Below, piece after piece: positions 49,951-59,410 of a DNA stretch of 64,000 nt (within the stretch, counting starts at the first letter, position 1; the number at the start of each line of letters is the position of its first letter). Made by a program: the position numbers and the translations under genes. This DNA comes from Bacillus sp. NTK071. Its GTDB lineage: Bacteria > Bacillota > Bacilli > Bacillales > Guptibacillaceae. The notes beneath the pieces are model-generated. The model searched no databases. It saw only the letters and a program-made list of their open reading frames with translations, and was not told the DNA's origin. The stretch spans positions 434,001-498,000 of the forward strand of contig NZ_JAFKOI010000001.1 in assembly GCF_017303315.1 (NCBI RefSeq). Direction: 5' to 3'.

Positions 49951-51054
49951 GTGTTAACTTTTTATAGACGGTATGCGAGAACCGCATTTGATATCGGTCT
50001 TATCGTATTAACCGTGTTTCTTATTATGCTCGTATCAAGTTTCTTATTCGATATTGCCGCTCCTATTCTTGTAGGATATGTCATTTTTTTAATTATTGAG
50101 CCTTTTGCTCGCTTTCTAAATCGTAGAGGGCTTGGAAAAACGGCAGCTACGACAATATCAACACTACTATTTGTTCTAATTGTGGTTAGTGTTGTTTTTC
50201 TTGCTGGAGCGATTTTTGTTCTCCAATTACAAAATCTAATTGCATTAATTCCTGAGTACGTTGCTAAATTTCAGGAACAGGTGATGAGCTACGTTCATTG
50301 GGGGCAACTTCAGTTGAATGCACTTCCTCCAGATGTCCTACAAAAAGCACAGGATTTCTCTTTAACTTTAGTAGAAAAGGCATCTTTCATGCTTACATCT
50401 TTCTTAAATAGTGTATTTGCTTTTGTTACCTCGATTCCAACCCTTGTGATTAATTTTATCATCGGGATCGTTTTGGCCTATTTCTTAAGTATTGAAATTG
50501 ATATGTGGAAGCGTATTGCAGAGAAGCGTACGCCTAACACATTTAAGACAGCTTATTATTTTCTGAAAGAGAACGTACTTAGTGGAATTGCCTCCTATTT
50601 AAAAGCTCAGCTCAAACTGATTACGATTACCTTCGTACTCGTTCTTTGTGGGTTATGGATTTTACGAGTCGATAATGCATTTACACTTGCGCTTTTATCA
50701 GCATTTTTTGATGTTCTACCACTGCTTGGTGTTTCTGCTATCTTCGTACCATGGGCTATTTATTTATTCGCAGTAGGCCAATCATCACTTGCGATATCAT
50801 TGTTAATTTTACTTGCTGTTGTGATGCTAGTTAGACAAATAATGGAGCCGAAAATCACTGGAGATTCGCTTGGCGTATCAGCATTTACGATTCTATCATT
50901 CATGATTATATCGTTATCTCTTTTTGGTATTGCAGGTGTTGTACTATCGCCGATTTTACTCATTTTGATTAAAGCTCTCTATGATCATGGTTATCTAAGT
51001 AAATGGATTCATCTTCCGAGTGAAGAATTTCAAGATCCGAATGACCGCAGCTAG
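49951..51054 (+). CDS. AI-2E-family transporter (YtvI-like)
   Basis: A 367-residue membrane protein with about eight predicted hydrophobic segments (roughly residues 14-34, 38-52, 70-93, 150-180, 215-235, 240-265, 273-293 and 305-345). SFLFDIAAPILVGYVIFLIIEPFARFL near residue 30 and the GLxxxLxV-type cluster LPLLGVSAIFVPWAIYLF near residue 255 are typical of PurR-regulated permease/AI-2E proteins. Such proteins export varied solutes, some sodium-driven; autoinducer transport is proven for few. The start is GTG after AAGTGAGG. The next gene follows after 15 bp. Confidence 0.85.
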   Translation: MLTFYRRYARTAFDIGLIVLTVFLIMLVSSFLFDIAAPILVGYVIFLIIEPFARFLNRRGLGKTAATTISTLLFVLIVVSVVFLAGAIFVLQLQNLIALIPEYVAKFQEQVMSYVHWGQLQLNALPPDVLQKAQDFSLTLVEKASFMLTSFLNSVFAFVTSIPTLVINFIIGIVLAYFLSIEIDMWKRIAEKRTPNTFKTAYYFLKENVLSGIASYLKAQLKLITITFVLVLCGLWILRVDNAFTLALLSAFFDVLPLLGVSAIFVPWAIYLFAVGQSSLAISLLILLAVVMLVRQIMEPKITGDSLGVSAFTILSFMIISLSLFGIAGVVLSPILLILIKALYDHGYLSKWIHLPSEEFQDPNDRS

Positions 51055-51069
51055 GAAGGAAGTATTGAT

Positions 51070-51663
51070 GTGAAACGACCCGGGATAGCAATTCTAATGA
51101 CAGTCATCATAAGCGTAGTTTGTGGGATTCTTTTACAGAAGAATCCTGCTTCTTTTCCCACTCCATTGAAAAAGTCACATGTTCCTGAAGAGTATATTGA
51201 TCTTTACAGAGAGGCTGCTGAAGAATATGGGATGCAATGGGAACTACTTGCTGCTGTTCATCGTGTAGAAACAAAGTTTTCAACCATGAACACACTTGAG
51301 AGTCCAAAAGGTGCGATTGGACATTATCAATTCATGCCACTCACATGGATAGGGTGGAGCTACGGTGGCAGTAGGCTTGGTGAATTGGATAAAGATGATT
51401 TAATTGATATAACGGATCCTAAACTGATCGACAAATACGGGGGTTATGGAAAGGATGGGAATGGTGATGGTAAAGCTGACCCATATAACCTAACAGATGC
51501 TGCTTATACTGCTGCAAGCTATCTTTCTGCAAATGGGGCGAGTGAAGGAAGAATTAAGAGTGCATTATTTGCCTACAACCAGAGTGATGAATATGTGGAC
51601 GAGGTGCTTTCCTTTTATAATGAATACAGGAAAAATGCTACGGTGGTTAAGATTGAACAATGA
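51070..51663 (+). CDS. Lytic transglycosylase-like protein
   Basis: A 197-residue membrane-anchored or secreted protein: hydrophobic residues 6-22, then a lysozyme-like domain. ELLAAVHRVETKFS near residue 58 contains the catalytic glutamate and GAIGHYQFMPLTWIG near residue 78 is the usual GxxGxxQFMPxTW motif. The rest continues in the SLT fold (DAAYTAASYL, ALFAYNQSDEYV). It should cleave peptidoglycan outside the membrane. The start is GTG after AGGAAG. Confidence 0.85.
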   Translation: MKRPGIAILMTVIISVVCGILLQKNPASFPTPLKKSHVPEEYIDLYREAAEEYGMQWELLAAVHRVETKFSTMNTLESPKGAIGHYQFMPLTWIGWSYGGSRLGELDKDDLIDITDPKLIDKYGGYGKDGNGDGKADPYNLTDAAYTAASYLSANGASEGRIKSALFAYNQSDEYVDEVLSFYNEYRKNATVVKIEQ

Positions 51664-51725
51664 ATCACTGTAATGGTAGAGCTTAGTCACATATGATAAA
51701 ATCACGAATAGAAGGGGGCGATTGC

Positions 51726-52856
51726 ATGAGAATTGTTTCAATCGAACCGACACCAAGTCCGAATTCGATGAAAATTAACCTAAGTGAAGAATTAGAAGCT
51801 GGCGATACCCGCCAGTATAAACAGGATAGTGATCTAACGGATGCGCCAGATTTTATCCAGAAATTGATGGCTGTACCAGGAGTAAAAGGTCTTTATCATG
51901 TGATGGATTTTATCGCACTTGAACGAAATGCTAAATATGCTTGGGAAGATATCTTACCAGGTGCTAGGGAAGCGTTTGGACAGGAGAGTGAAGAGTCTCC
52001 CGCTTCTGATCAGGCGAAAGTTGAAGACTTTGGAGAAGTGAAGGTGTTTATCCAGATGTTCCGTGATATTCCAATGCAGGTTAAGCTTGAAGAGGGGGAT
52101 AAGGAACATCGTTTTGGACTCCCAGATCGATTTATGGAGGCGGCTATGAACGCGTCTTCAGCATCTGATAACATGGTAATGGAGCGAGAATGGAAAGAGC
52201 AAAGTCCGAGATATGGTGCAGCTGATGACATCGGAACTGAAGTAACGGAAGAAATAGCTGCAACATATAGCAAAGAGCGCCTTGACGATCTTGTAAAGTC
52301 CGCGTTTGATCCGAATCGGACAACTCAAACGAGAAAAACAAATAAGAAGAAAGTAACTTTAGAGATGCTGGATGATCCAGATTGGAAATCAAGATATGCT
52401 GCTCTAGATCGGATGGATCCGGATCTCTCGGATTTACCTGTTCTTGAGAAAGCTTTGGGCGACGAGAAAGCTTCTGTAAGAAGACTTGCCGCTGTTTATC
52501 TTGGAATGATTGAATCAAAAGAAGTTCTTCCACTACTTTATCAAGCTTTACGAGATAAATCGGTTACCGTTAGGCGCACCGCGGGTGACTGTATGTCCGA
52601 TTTAGGTTATATAGAAGCTATGCCAGAAATGATTGAGTCGTTAAAGGATCCGAACAAGCTTGTCCGCTGGAGAGCAGCGATGTATTTGTATGAATTAGGC
52701 GATGATACAGCTATTCCAGCACTAGAAGAAGCGACTCAAGACAATGAGTTTGAAGTGAAAATGCAGGCAGGCATGGCTCTAGAGCGTATTAAAGGCGGAG
52801 AAGAAGCAAAAGGATCTGTCTGGCACCAAATGACTCAGGCAAGAAAGTCTAATTAA
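51726..52856 (+). CDS. CvfC/YpgR-like protein with NifU-N and HEAT repeats
   Basis: A 376-residue protein. MRIVSIEPTPSPNSMKINL opens a NifU N-terminal-like domain of about 80 residues. After a linker, residues about 215-365 have HEAT-like repeats, with tandem helices such as DEKASVRRLAAVYLG, DKSVTVRRTAGDCMS and DPNKLVRWRAAMYLYELGD. This is the layout of conserved virulence factor C and B. subtilis YpgR. GAAGGGGGCG precedes the ATG. Its role is unknown; it sits before brxA. Confidence 0.85.
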   Translation: MRIVSIEPTPSPNSMKINLSEELEAGDTRQYKQDSDLTDAPDFIQKLMAVPGVKGLYHVMDFIALERNAKYAWEDILPGAREAFGQESEESPASDQAKVEDFGEVKVFIQMFRDIPMQVKLEEGDKEHRFGLPDRFMEAAMNASSASDNMVMEREWKEQSPRYGAADDIGTEVTEEIAATYSKERLDDLVKSAFDPNRTTQTRKTNKKKVTLEMLDDPDWKSRYAALDRMDPDLSDLPVLEKALGDEKASVRRLAAVYLGMIESKEVLPLLYQALRDKSVTVRRTAGDCMSDLGYIEAMPEMIESLKDPNKLVRWRAAMYLYELGDDTAIPALEEATQDNEFEVKMQAGMALERIKGGEEAKGSVWHQMTQARKSN

Positions 52857-52874
52857 AATCAGGAGGTATCGGAT

Positions 52875-53303
52875 ATGAACCCATACGAAGAATATATGCG
52901 CCAAATGGCACAACCAATGCGTGATGAATTGACATCAGCTGGATTTGAAGAACTTACAACACCTGAAGAGGTTGCAAGCTTCATTACTGAAAAAAAAGGA
53001 ACGTCTCTCGTTTTCATTAATTCTGTTTGTGGCTGTGCAGCAGGACTTGCAAGACCTGCTGCGCGTGAAGCGATTGAGAATGACAAAAAGCCAGAACACT
53101 TAGTGACGGTTTTTGCTGGTCAAGATAGAGAAGCGACTGGGAAGATGCGTGAATACCTAGAAGGATATGAACCTTCTTCACCTTCTATTGCATTACTTAA
53201 AGATGGTCAGGTCCTTCACTTCATTCCAAGGGAAGAAATTGAAGACCATGAAGTAGAAGAAATCGTTGAGAACTTAACAGGAGCTTTCGAACAATATTGT
53301 TAA
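52875..53303 (+). CDS. brxA: BrxA/BrxB-type bacilliredoxin
   Basis: A 142-residue thiol-disulfide protein that removes bacillithiol from oxidised proteins. The active motif NSVCGCAAGLARPAA near residue 52 has the Cys-Gly-Cys of the UPF0403 family. The thioredoxin fold continues with VTVFAGQDREATGKMREYL. It lies directly after the CvfC-like gene (18 bp), as ypgR and yphP do in B. subtilis. BrxA versus BrxB cannot be decided. Confidence 0.93.
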   Translation: MNPYEEYMRQMAQPMRDELTSAGFEELTTPEEVASFITEKKGTSLVFINSVCGCAAGLARPAAREAIENDKKPEHLVTVFAGQDREATGKMREYLEGYEPSSPSIALLKDGQVLHFIPREEIEDHEVEEIVENLTGAFEQYC

Positions 53304-53308
53304 TGACT

Positions 53309-53334
53309 AACTCCACTCATTCGAGTGGAGTTTT
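53309..53334 (+). terminator. Terminator
   Basis: AACTCCACTC / GAGTGGAGTT stem with an ATTC loop and TTTTGTCTC. Confidence 0.8.
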
Positions 53335-53359
53335 GTCTCTATTTTAAGGAGGTCATCAT

Positions 53360-53800
53360 ATGGATCATGTATTTGAACTGAAAGGTAGTTGGAAAGGCGG
53401 GCTATCGGGTGAAGGGAAAATTAGTACGGATCATTTAACGACAGAAGTATCAATTCCTGGATCAATGGGGGGGAGTGAGGTTGGTACGAACCCCGATGAG
53501 TTGTTGTTAAGTTCATCTGCTGCCTGTTACTTTATGACGATTGGTTTATATTTAGAGCGAAACAAAATTCAGTTTGAAGATATTACAATTTCTTCTAAAT
53601 TAATCGTGAGTGAAAAAGGAAGACTACATGTAGAGTCAATTACCCATTATCCAGTCATTTATCTTTCAGGAAAGCCAGATGAAGCATTGAGTGAACAAAT
53701 TCATAAGATTGCTCATCAGGCAGAAGAAGGGTGTATGATTACACGTGCTATTAAGGGGAACGTTGAAGTTATTGTCGAGCCATCTATTAAACAAACGTGA
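53360..53800 (+). CDS. OsmC/Ohr-family peroxide-resistance protein
   Basis: A 146-residue protein with two redox cysteines in OsmC style: SSSAACYFMTIGLYL near residue 51 and EEGCMITRAIKGNVEV near residue 123. GTNPDELLLSSSAAC is the typical GxNPEELLAAAxAxC. It should reduce organic hydroperoxides. AAGGAGGTCATCAT precedes the ATG. It follows brxA after a terminator. Confidence 0.9.
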   Translation: MDHVFELKGSWKGGLSGEGKISTDHLTTEVSIPGSMGGSEVGTNPDELLLSSSAACYFMTIGLYLERNKIQFEDITISSKLIVSEKGRLHVESITHYPVIYLSGKPDEALSEQIHKIAHQAEEGCMITRAIKGNVEVIVEPSIKQT

Positions 53801-53984
53801 TTTTTTCACTGTTTCAACTGCTGTCTGTAGCAATAAAAGCAATGCCGATTGATTTGTTTGAAATCTGCTTAACAAATTAGTTTAAGCGATTCGGTTTGCA
53901 TTTTGAGTAAATTTTATTATAATTAGTTTTTGGAACGGTTCAAAGACTGGCAAAAGGAAACAGTGAAATAAAGGAGATACTAGT

Positions 53985-54953
53985 ATGGATAAAGACTATC
54001 GCGTTTTATTGTTTTATAAATATGTTCAAATTGATCAAGCTGAAGAATATGTAGAAGAACATCTTGCATTTTGTAAGGAAAACAATCTAAAAGGCAGAAT
54101 CCTTATTTCGGAAGAAGGCATTAACGGAACACTTTCTGGAACAATTGAGGATACTCAAAAATATATGGATATGATGCATGCTGATGAGCGTTTTGCTGAT
54201 TTGTTCTTCAAAATTGATGAAGCAACAGAACATCCTTTCAAGAAAATGCATGTCCGCTATCGAGATGAACTTGTAACGCTTCGTCTTGAAGATAATCACA
54301 ATCCTAATGAAGTGGGTGGCAAGCATCTTAAACCAGCAGAATGGCGTGAAGCGATGCAACAGGAGGACGTTATCATCTTAGATACTCGTAACGACTATGA
54401 GTATGATCTAGGTCACTTCCGCGGAGCGATTCGCCCTGATATTCAGAATTTCCGTGACCTACCTGAATGGGTTCAAGAGAACCTTGCTGATCAGAAGGAG
54501 AAGAAAATTCTCACTTACTGCACTGGAGGCATTCGCTGTGAAAAATTCACAGGATGGATGATGAATCAAGGATTTCAGGATGTTAATCAGCTCGATGGTG
54601 GTATCGTGTCGTATGGTAAAGATGAAGAGACGCAGGGCGAACTTTGGGATGGGCAGTGTTATGTATTCGATGGTAGAATTTCCGTCCCAATTAATCAAAA
54701 AGACCATGTAGTAGTTGGAAAAGACTATTTTACTGGTGAGCCGTGTGAACGCTATGTTAATTGTGGTAACCCTGAATGTAATAAGCAAATTATTACGTCA
54801 GAGGAGAACGAGCATAAATATTTGCGTGGATGTACGCATGAATGTAGAACATCCCCACGAAATCGCTATGTTGCAGAGCATGGTTTAACTAAAGAAGAAG
54901 TTGACGAACGTATTCGAAATCTCATGCAAGAACATATTGAACAAGAAGTATAG
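53985..54953 (+). CDS. trhO: TrhO, tRNA uridine(34) hydroxylase (rhodanese family), copy 1
   Basis: A 322-residue UPF0176 protein that hydroxylates U34 of tRNA for cmo5U formation. The N-terminal acylphosphatase-like domain has [16 protein letters not shown] near residue 36; the rhodanese active loop [15 protein letters not shown] near residue 179 carries the cysteine. A cysteine-rich C-terminus ([18 protein letters not shown]) may bind zinc. A paralog lies at 59881. AAAGGAGATACTAGT precedes the ATG. Confidence 0.88.
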   Translation: MDKDYRVLLFYKYVQIDQAEEYVEEHLAFCKENNLKGRILISEEGINGTLSGTIEDTQKYMDMMHADERFADLFFKIDEATEHPFKKMHVRYRDELVTLRLEDNHNPNEVGGKHLKPAEWREAMQQEDVIILDTRNDYEYDLGHFRGAIRPDIQNFRDLPEWVQENLADQKEKKILTYCTGGIRCEKFTGWMMNQGFQDVNQLDGGIVSYGKDEETQGELWDGQCYVFDGRISVPINQKDHVVVGKDYFTGEPCERYVNCGNPECNKQIITSEENEHKYLRGCTHECRTSPRNRYVAEHGLTKEEVDERIRNLMQEHIEQEV

Positions 54954-54991
54954 AAAAGCTAGCTGTCGTCTCATCGACAGCTAGCTTTTAT
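54954..54991. terminator. Bidirectional terminator
   Basis: A perfect 15-bp stem (AAAAGCTAGCTGTCG and its complement) around TCTCAT, between convergent genes. Confidence 0.92.
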
Positions 54992-55854
54992 TTATCGTAT
55001 CTTAATTTGCTTACTTTCAGAAGGCGATCCACACGTGATAGACGATCTCCTTCGATTTTCTCAAGAAATTCGTGAAGGGTAAGTTCCATCTGACAAAGCG
55101 CTTGAAACAAATTCTGGTGGCGAAGTTCTTTATTTTCAGGAGAAAGTGAGATATATCCTGTTAACAAGTCTGGCAATTCAGTAGAAAGCATTCGTTTCAC
55201 AATATGCCGTTCTTCAAGATCCAAAGGCTCAAGCTCAGGCAGAATCTTTCGAAATAAATTAATCAGCCTTGTACATCTAGAATGAATGACCCCTTGAATG
55301 AATGAATGTCCAGTTATTCGTTGTAATCTGTCAAGGTGATCAAGGAGAAGAGGATCAATTGTAGGTGAGTGACTCGTACCAGTTGGTGATGTACCGAGTA
55401 GCGAATGGTCCAACAATCTTATCCGTTGAAAAATTCCAGAGAAGAAGGGCGATCGTTTAATGTTTCTCTTAATAATACGACCTCTGTCATTTATTAATAT
55501 CGTCCCTTGCTTACAGCGTCCATGGTCTTTCTTAGCTACCATTTGCCTTTCCCACTGAATGAAAAACTTTTTGGGCGTTGATGTTCTGTTTTTTTGACTG
55601 TCATAGCCGGACAATAGAATTAGGTTTCTTCTTATTTTCAAATATATCGTATAGCCATGTTCAGATCGCTTCCATTTCTGTGGTTTGTCTGAACCTTGGT
55701 CGAGTTTATCAATGAACTCATCCAACAACTTTTCTGCGTATGTGAGGAAGCTAGTTGAACTGGCGTCCTGTAAAAGCGATGGTTCCACCGTTTTATACTG
55801 TGGTGGTAAAAGCTTTTCAAGCCACTGTGATTCTAGAGAATCGAAAAGCCCCAT
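54988..55854 (-). CDS. Protein of unknown function linked to TelA
   Basis: A 288-residue soluble, basic protein that I do not recognise. Residues 1-60 are charged, a middle part holds strand-like TIYLKIRRNLILLSGYD and a basic patch IKRNIKRS, and the last 100 residues are helical. No signal or membrane segment. ATG at 55854 has the site AGGAGGG; a start at 55872 is less likely. It begins 17 bp after telA on the same strand, so the two form a unit. Confidence 0.7.
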   Translation of the reverse strand: MGLFDSLESQWLEKLLPPQYKTVEPSLLQDASSTSFLTYAEKLLDEFIDKLDQGSDKPQKWKRSEHGYTIYLKIRRNLILLSGYDSQKNRTSTPKKFFIQWERQMVAKKDHGRCKQGTILINDRGRIIKRNIKRSPFFSGIFQRIRLLDHSLLGTSPTGTSHSPTIDPLLLDHLDRLQRITGHSFIQGVIHSRCTRLINLFRKILPELEPLDLEERHIVKRMLSTELPDLLTGYISLSPENKELRHQNLFQALCQMELTLHEFLEKIEGDRLSRVDRLLKVSKLRYDK

Positions 55855-55871
55855 ACTATTCCCTCCTGTCA

Positions 55872-56936
55872 TTAAAATCGATCTGCAGCATCAGAAAGCT
55901 GTTTCTGCCTCTGAGTCGAACTGTCTAATTTAGCTTTCATCTCTTTATTTAAATCATTCATTTCAGTAATAAACTTCTTACCACTGTCGATTATCCGGAC
56001 GTTTGATTTCTCTGTAATATTAATTGCTTCAAACACATCGTTATAGGCTTTACGAAAAGATTCAATCGCAATAGCTGGTTTTTCGAGCGTTTTGACTGTA
56101 CCTTCTGTATTTTGCTTCAACATCTCCGCGTTCCTTAGCAACATGGATTCTGTCGCTTCGTTTACATTCTGTACAGCGGAAATGACCTTTTGTTGGTTAC
56201 CTAGTGCAAGTTGTATGGATGCTGTAACGGTAATGATGTTTTTGGTCATCGTTACGGCATTAAAAATCGCTTCTTCAAGCTTTTCGTTGTTTTCAATAAT
56301 AAGGTCTACTGATGCCATGGATTGACGAAGGACCATAACAGCCTGTGACATGTTTTTCACTCTGCTAACAACCTTCTGCTGTGCTTTCTGAATTGGAAGA
56401 GGATTTTCTTTCCACTGCTCTTTAGAAGCTTCGTCATCAAGCATTTTCATGAGCGTTTGTCCAAGCTCCATTTGGTCTTCAAGTCCGCCAATTCTATCTC
56501 TTGCAACGTCTTTTAATTCCTTCAGCATCACATTGTCTTCCTGGAGCTTATCCTTACCTGTTAGAAGTGATTCAACAATCACCTCAACCTGGGATTCTAC
56601 TGTTTTGTACTTTTTGGCATATTGTTCAACTTCATTTCGACCCATAACTCGGTTCACTAACTTATTGAATTTACTTTTCTTAAGATAGGAAGGTTCAAGT
56701 TCTGATACATGTTCTCTTAATTTATGAAGATGATCGGGTAAATCATTGTTAGGCTGGTCAATCATTCCCTTAACTGGTCGTTTCAGTGCTTCAAGTGATT
56801 CACCCGCATTTCTTTGTGCATCTTCTCCTAGTCCTGAAAGAGACTGAAGTAGCTTATCTGTATCATCTTCATGATAAAAGCTTTGTATAATTTCTGCCGC
56901 ACGCTGGTCGTTTGTTTGTTCAGGTTGAAGACTCAT
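55872..56936 (-). CDS. TelA-family (toxic anion resistance) protein
   Basis: A 354-residue protein, mostly helical with coiled-coil character. KYKTVESQVEVIVESLLTGKDKLQEDN near residue 109, LELGQTLMKML-type helix (MELGQTLMKMLDDE) and NAEMLKQNTEGTVKTLEKPAI near residue 272 follow TelA/YaaN/YceH. Family members are linked to tellurite and antibiotic tolerance in Firmicutes. GAAGGAG precedes the ATG at 56936. An unknown gene follows in the same unit. Confidence 0.88.
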   Translation of the reverse strand: MSLQPEQTNDQRAAEIIQSFYHEDDTDKLLQSLSGLGEDAQRNAGESLEALKRPVKGMIDQPNNDLPDHLHKLREHVSELEPSYLKKSKFNKLVNRVMGRNEVEQYAKKYKTVESQVEVIVESLLTGKDKLQEDNVMLKELKDVARDRIGGLEDQMELGQTLMKMLDDEASKEQWKENPLPIQKAQQKVVSRVKNMSQAVMVLRQSMASVDLIIENNEKLEEAIFNAVTMTKNIITVTASIQLALGNQQKVISAVQNVNEATESMLLRNAEMLKQNTEGTVKTLEKPAIAIESFRKAYNDVFEAINITEKSNVRIIDSGKKFITEMNDLNKEMKAKLDSSTQRQKQLSDAADRF

Positions 56937-57154
56937 ATATGTCACTCCTTCAATAGAATGAAATCGTTAGGATGTAAACCTCTATTATTGTATACGATTA
57001 GATTTCGAGAAAAGTTTCAAAACACCTTCAGCAACCCATTTCCCCTTGGTATCGATTGACAAACTTTCTAAAACGAAAGAGTTGAAAGATAAGCAACGTG
57101 GTGGTATGTTTTAGACGGATTTATTTGTATATGAACGATAGGATGTGATAATAA

Positions 57155-57394
57155 ATGAAAAACGTGAAGCTTTATACCCAACCAGCTTGCCCACCTTGTG
57201 AATTTGTAAAAAACTACTTCCAAATGCATGAAATTGCCTACGAACTACTAAATATCAAGGAGAATACTGCTGCTCGGAATGAGCTCATTAACGAACATCA
57301 ATCGATGTCTACACCAACAATTGTTATCGATGGAGAAGTGATTATTGGTTTTGAAAAAGAACGGATCGATGAACTACTAGAAATCACCTCTTAA
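57155..57394 (+). CDS. Glutaredoxin-like (NrdH-type) protein
   Basis: A 79-residue single-domain thiol-disulfide protein. The active site reads YTQPACPPCEFVKNYF (CPPC) near residue 10, and STPTIVIDGE near residue 52 carries the cis-proline loop. The length fits glutaredoxin/NrdH. In a bacillithiol-using Firmicute its reductant is unclear. GATAGGATGTGATA precedes the ATG; spacing to the ribosome site is less than ideal. Confidence 0.88.
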   Translation: MKNVKLYTQPACPPCEFVKNYFQMHEIAYELLNIKENTAARNELINEHQSMSTPTIVIDGEVIIGFEKERIDELLEITS

Positions 57395-57432
57395 TTAGAC
57401 GTTAAATCGGTAACAAAAGGAGAGTGCTTAAG

Positions 57433-58584
57433 ATGATTGGGCAATTTATAAGAAATGAACGAGATCTTGAATTGATCAAGATAGCAGAGAAGCATCGGCT
57501 TGAACTTAGGGAACATGCAGAATTGATAGATCAAGAAGCTAGTATTCCTTCACATATCATTGACAACATGAGGTTGTCAGGTTTAACAGCGCTTCCTATT
57601 CCTGAACAAGCTGGGGGTAGGAGCATGTCGCTTTATGAACTCGTTTTAATTCAGGAAGAGCTTGGGAAGGGTGAATCTTCTGCAGCATTATCAATTGGTT
57701 GGCATCTTGGGGTATTAAAAGATTTAAACGACCGCAGACCATGGGCAGATGAAACCTACACGAAACTATGTAACGACGTTTTAAATGGGTCGATCATTAA
57801 TCGAGCTCAAACGGAGGAAGAAACTGGCGATCCTACACGTGGAGGATTGCCTGCTACAATAGCTACTCCTGTTGAAGGAGGATATACTATTACCGGAAGA
57901 AAAACATTTACAACCTTGAGTCCACATCTTGACCAAGTCATTGTAAAAGCAACATGTGAAGGCGTTCCTGCCGATTTCCTCGTTGCTATGAATTTAGAAG
58001 GCGTAGAGCTTGAAAAAACGTGGGATACCCTCGGCATGAGGGGAACGAGAAGTGATGATTTAATCCTTAATAAAGTATTTGTTCCTAAAAGTGCACTCCT
58101 GGAAACTTTTGATAAAGAACGGAAAACAAAATCTCTACCACCTGCTTGGCTGCTTCATATTCCAGCTGTTTATCTCGGGATTGCTGAAGCTGCAAGAGTA
58201 GAGGCGCTAAACTTTGTTTCGAATTACCAACCCAATAGTATAGATATACCATTAAAAGATGTTCCGCATATTCAAGATAAATTCGGTCAAATAGCACTCT
58301 CACTAGTGGCTGCACGTCATTTCCTATATTCTGTTGCAGATCAATGGGATCGGTATCCTGACGAACGAATGATGATGCAAGCTCAACTGTTTGCTGCTAA
58401 ACAACAAGCAGTTAGTAGCGCCATGGAAGCTGTAGACTTATCGATGAGAATTGTTGGTGGTCGTAGCCTGATGAAAAAGAATAAATTAGAACGACTTTAT
58501 CGTGATGTTCGTGCTGGGCTTCATAACCCCCCTAGTGATGAATTAACATTACAACTTCTTGGCATGAGTCAGTTCAAAGAGTAA
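57433..58584 (+). CDS. Acyl-CoA dehydrogenase family protein
   Basis: A 383-residue FAD-dependent enzyme. LTALPIPEQAGGRSMSLYELVLIQEELGKGESS near residue 52 is the N-terminal helical domain; TITGRKTFTTLSPHLDQVIV near residue 155 the beta domain, and MRIVGGRSLMKKNKLERLYRDVRAG near residue 339 the C-terminal flavin contact. The catalytic base position cannot be fixed by eye. GTG at 57424 is possible, but AAAAGGAGAG suits the ATG at 57433. It is separated from the glutaredoxin gene by 38 bp. Confidence 0.85.
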   Translation: MIGQFIRNERDLELIKIAEKHRLELREHAELIDQEASIPSHIIDNMRLSGLTALPIPEQAGGRSMSLYELVLIQEELGKGESSAALSIGWHLGVLKDLNDRRPWADETYTKLCNDVLNGSIINRAQTEEETGDPTRGGLPATIATPVEGGYTITGRKTFTTLSPHLDQVIVKATCEGVPADFLVAMNLEGVELEKTWDTLGMRGTRSDDLILNKVFVPKSALLETFDKERKTKSLPPAWLLHIPAVYLGIAEAARVEALNFVSNYQPNSIDIPLKDVPHIQDKFGQIALSLVAARHFLYSVADQWDRYPDERMMMQAQLFAAKQQAVSSAMEAVDLSMRIVGGRSLMKKNKLERLYRDVRAGLHNPPSDELTLQLLGMSQFKE

Positions 58585-58620
58585 GAAAGAAACTCCTTCT
58601 CGCTGGAAGGAGTTTCTTTC
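58585..58620 (+). terminator. Terminator
   Basis: GAAAGAAACTCCTTC / GAAGGAGTTTCTTTC is a perfect 15-bp stem beginning at the stop codon. Confidence 0.88.
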
Positions 58621-58726
58621 TGTTCTGATATGTGGAAGTATGTCCTTCGTTTCCCTATTGAATCCTGTCTCGACTTCCTCTAACCTTAATTGCGTGTTTG
58701 AGAACGTTATAGAAAGGATGGGGTTT

Positions 58727-59335
58727 ATGATCAAATCGCTATCTATTCTACTTACGATGAGCTTGGTCCTTACTTTATTTTCTGCCGAAACTCATCATGT
58801 TGAAGCGAAGACGATGATTAAAGCTGGACCTTCCCTATTTAATGAGGAAATGACAGACTCCAAGTTCGTTATACCTGAACCTGAAACGAAACAGGACGTT
58901 GCGTTACTTTTGAACCTTCCTGTTAAACATATGAACGATGTGAAGCAAGTAACGAAAGATCAACTGTCAGTAACGAAGTACTCGGTAGAAGAGATTGAAA
59001 TGCTAGCTAAATTAATTAGTGGTGAAGCAAGAGGGGAGTCCTTTGAGGGGAAAGTAGCGGTTGCTGCTGTAACAGTCAATCGAGTTCTCTCTTCTGAATT
59101 TCCTAATTCCATTAAAGAAGTAATATTTCAGAGCGGTGCCTATACCGCTGTGTCAGATGGCCAGTATGATCGAAAGCCAGGGAAAGATGCGTACAGAGCT
59201 GTCTATTCTGCGCTTATCGGAGAGGATCCAAGTTCTGGTGCCCTTTTCTATTACAATCCTGAAACGGCTACAGATAATTGGATTCGAAGCAGGCATATTA
59301 TTAAAGAGATTGGAAAGCATGTATTCACAAGATAA
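58727..59335 (+). CDS. Cell wall hydrolase SleB/CwlJ family
   Basis: A 202-residue exported hydrolase. Residues 1-23 form a signal peptide. The Hydrolase_2 domain starts near residue 90 with LAKLISGEARGESFEGKVAVAAV, containing the catalytic glutamate, then VTVNRVLSSEFPNSIKEVIF and a FYYNPETAT close. It resembles YkvT/SleB cores without the SleB peptidoglycan-binding repeat. The frame is open from 58640, but AGAAAGGATGGGG selects the ATG at 58727. Role in germination or outer wall turnover is inferred. Confidence 0.88.
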   Translation: MIKSLSILLTMSLVLTLFSAETHHVEAKTMIKAGPSLFNEEMTDSKFVIPEPETKQDVALLLNLPVKHMNDVKQVTKDQLSVTKYSVEEIEMLAKLISGEARGESFEGKVAVAAVTVNRVLSSEFPNSIKEVIFQSGAYTAVSDGQYDRKPGKDAYRAVYSALIGEDPSSGALFYYNPETATDNWIRSRHIIKEIGKHVFTR

Positions 59336-59360
59336 AATCCTCCTGACACAGGAGGATTTT
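59334..59360 (+). terminator. Terminator of the wall hydrolase gene
   Basis: A perfect 12-bp stem (AAAATCCTCCTG / CAGGAGGATTTT) with an ACA loop, overlapping the stop codon. Confidence 0.85.
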
Positions 59361-59410
59361 ATGATATCATCGACGTGTAGAATCATAGATGATGAAGGAG
59401 TGAAGTTCCC

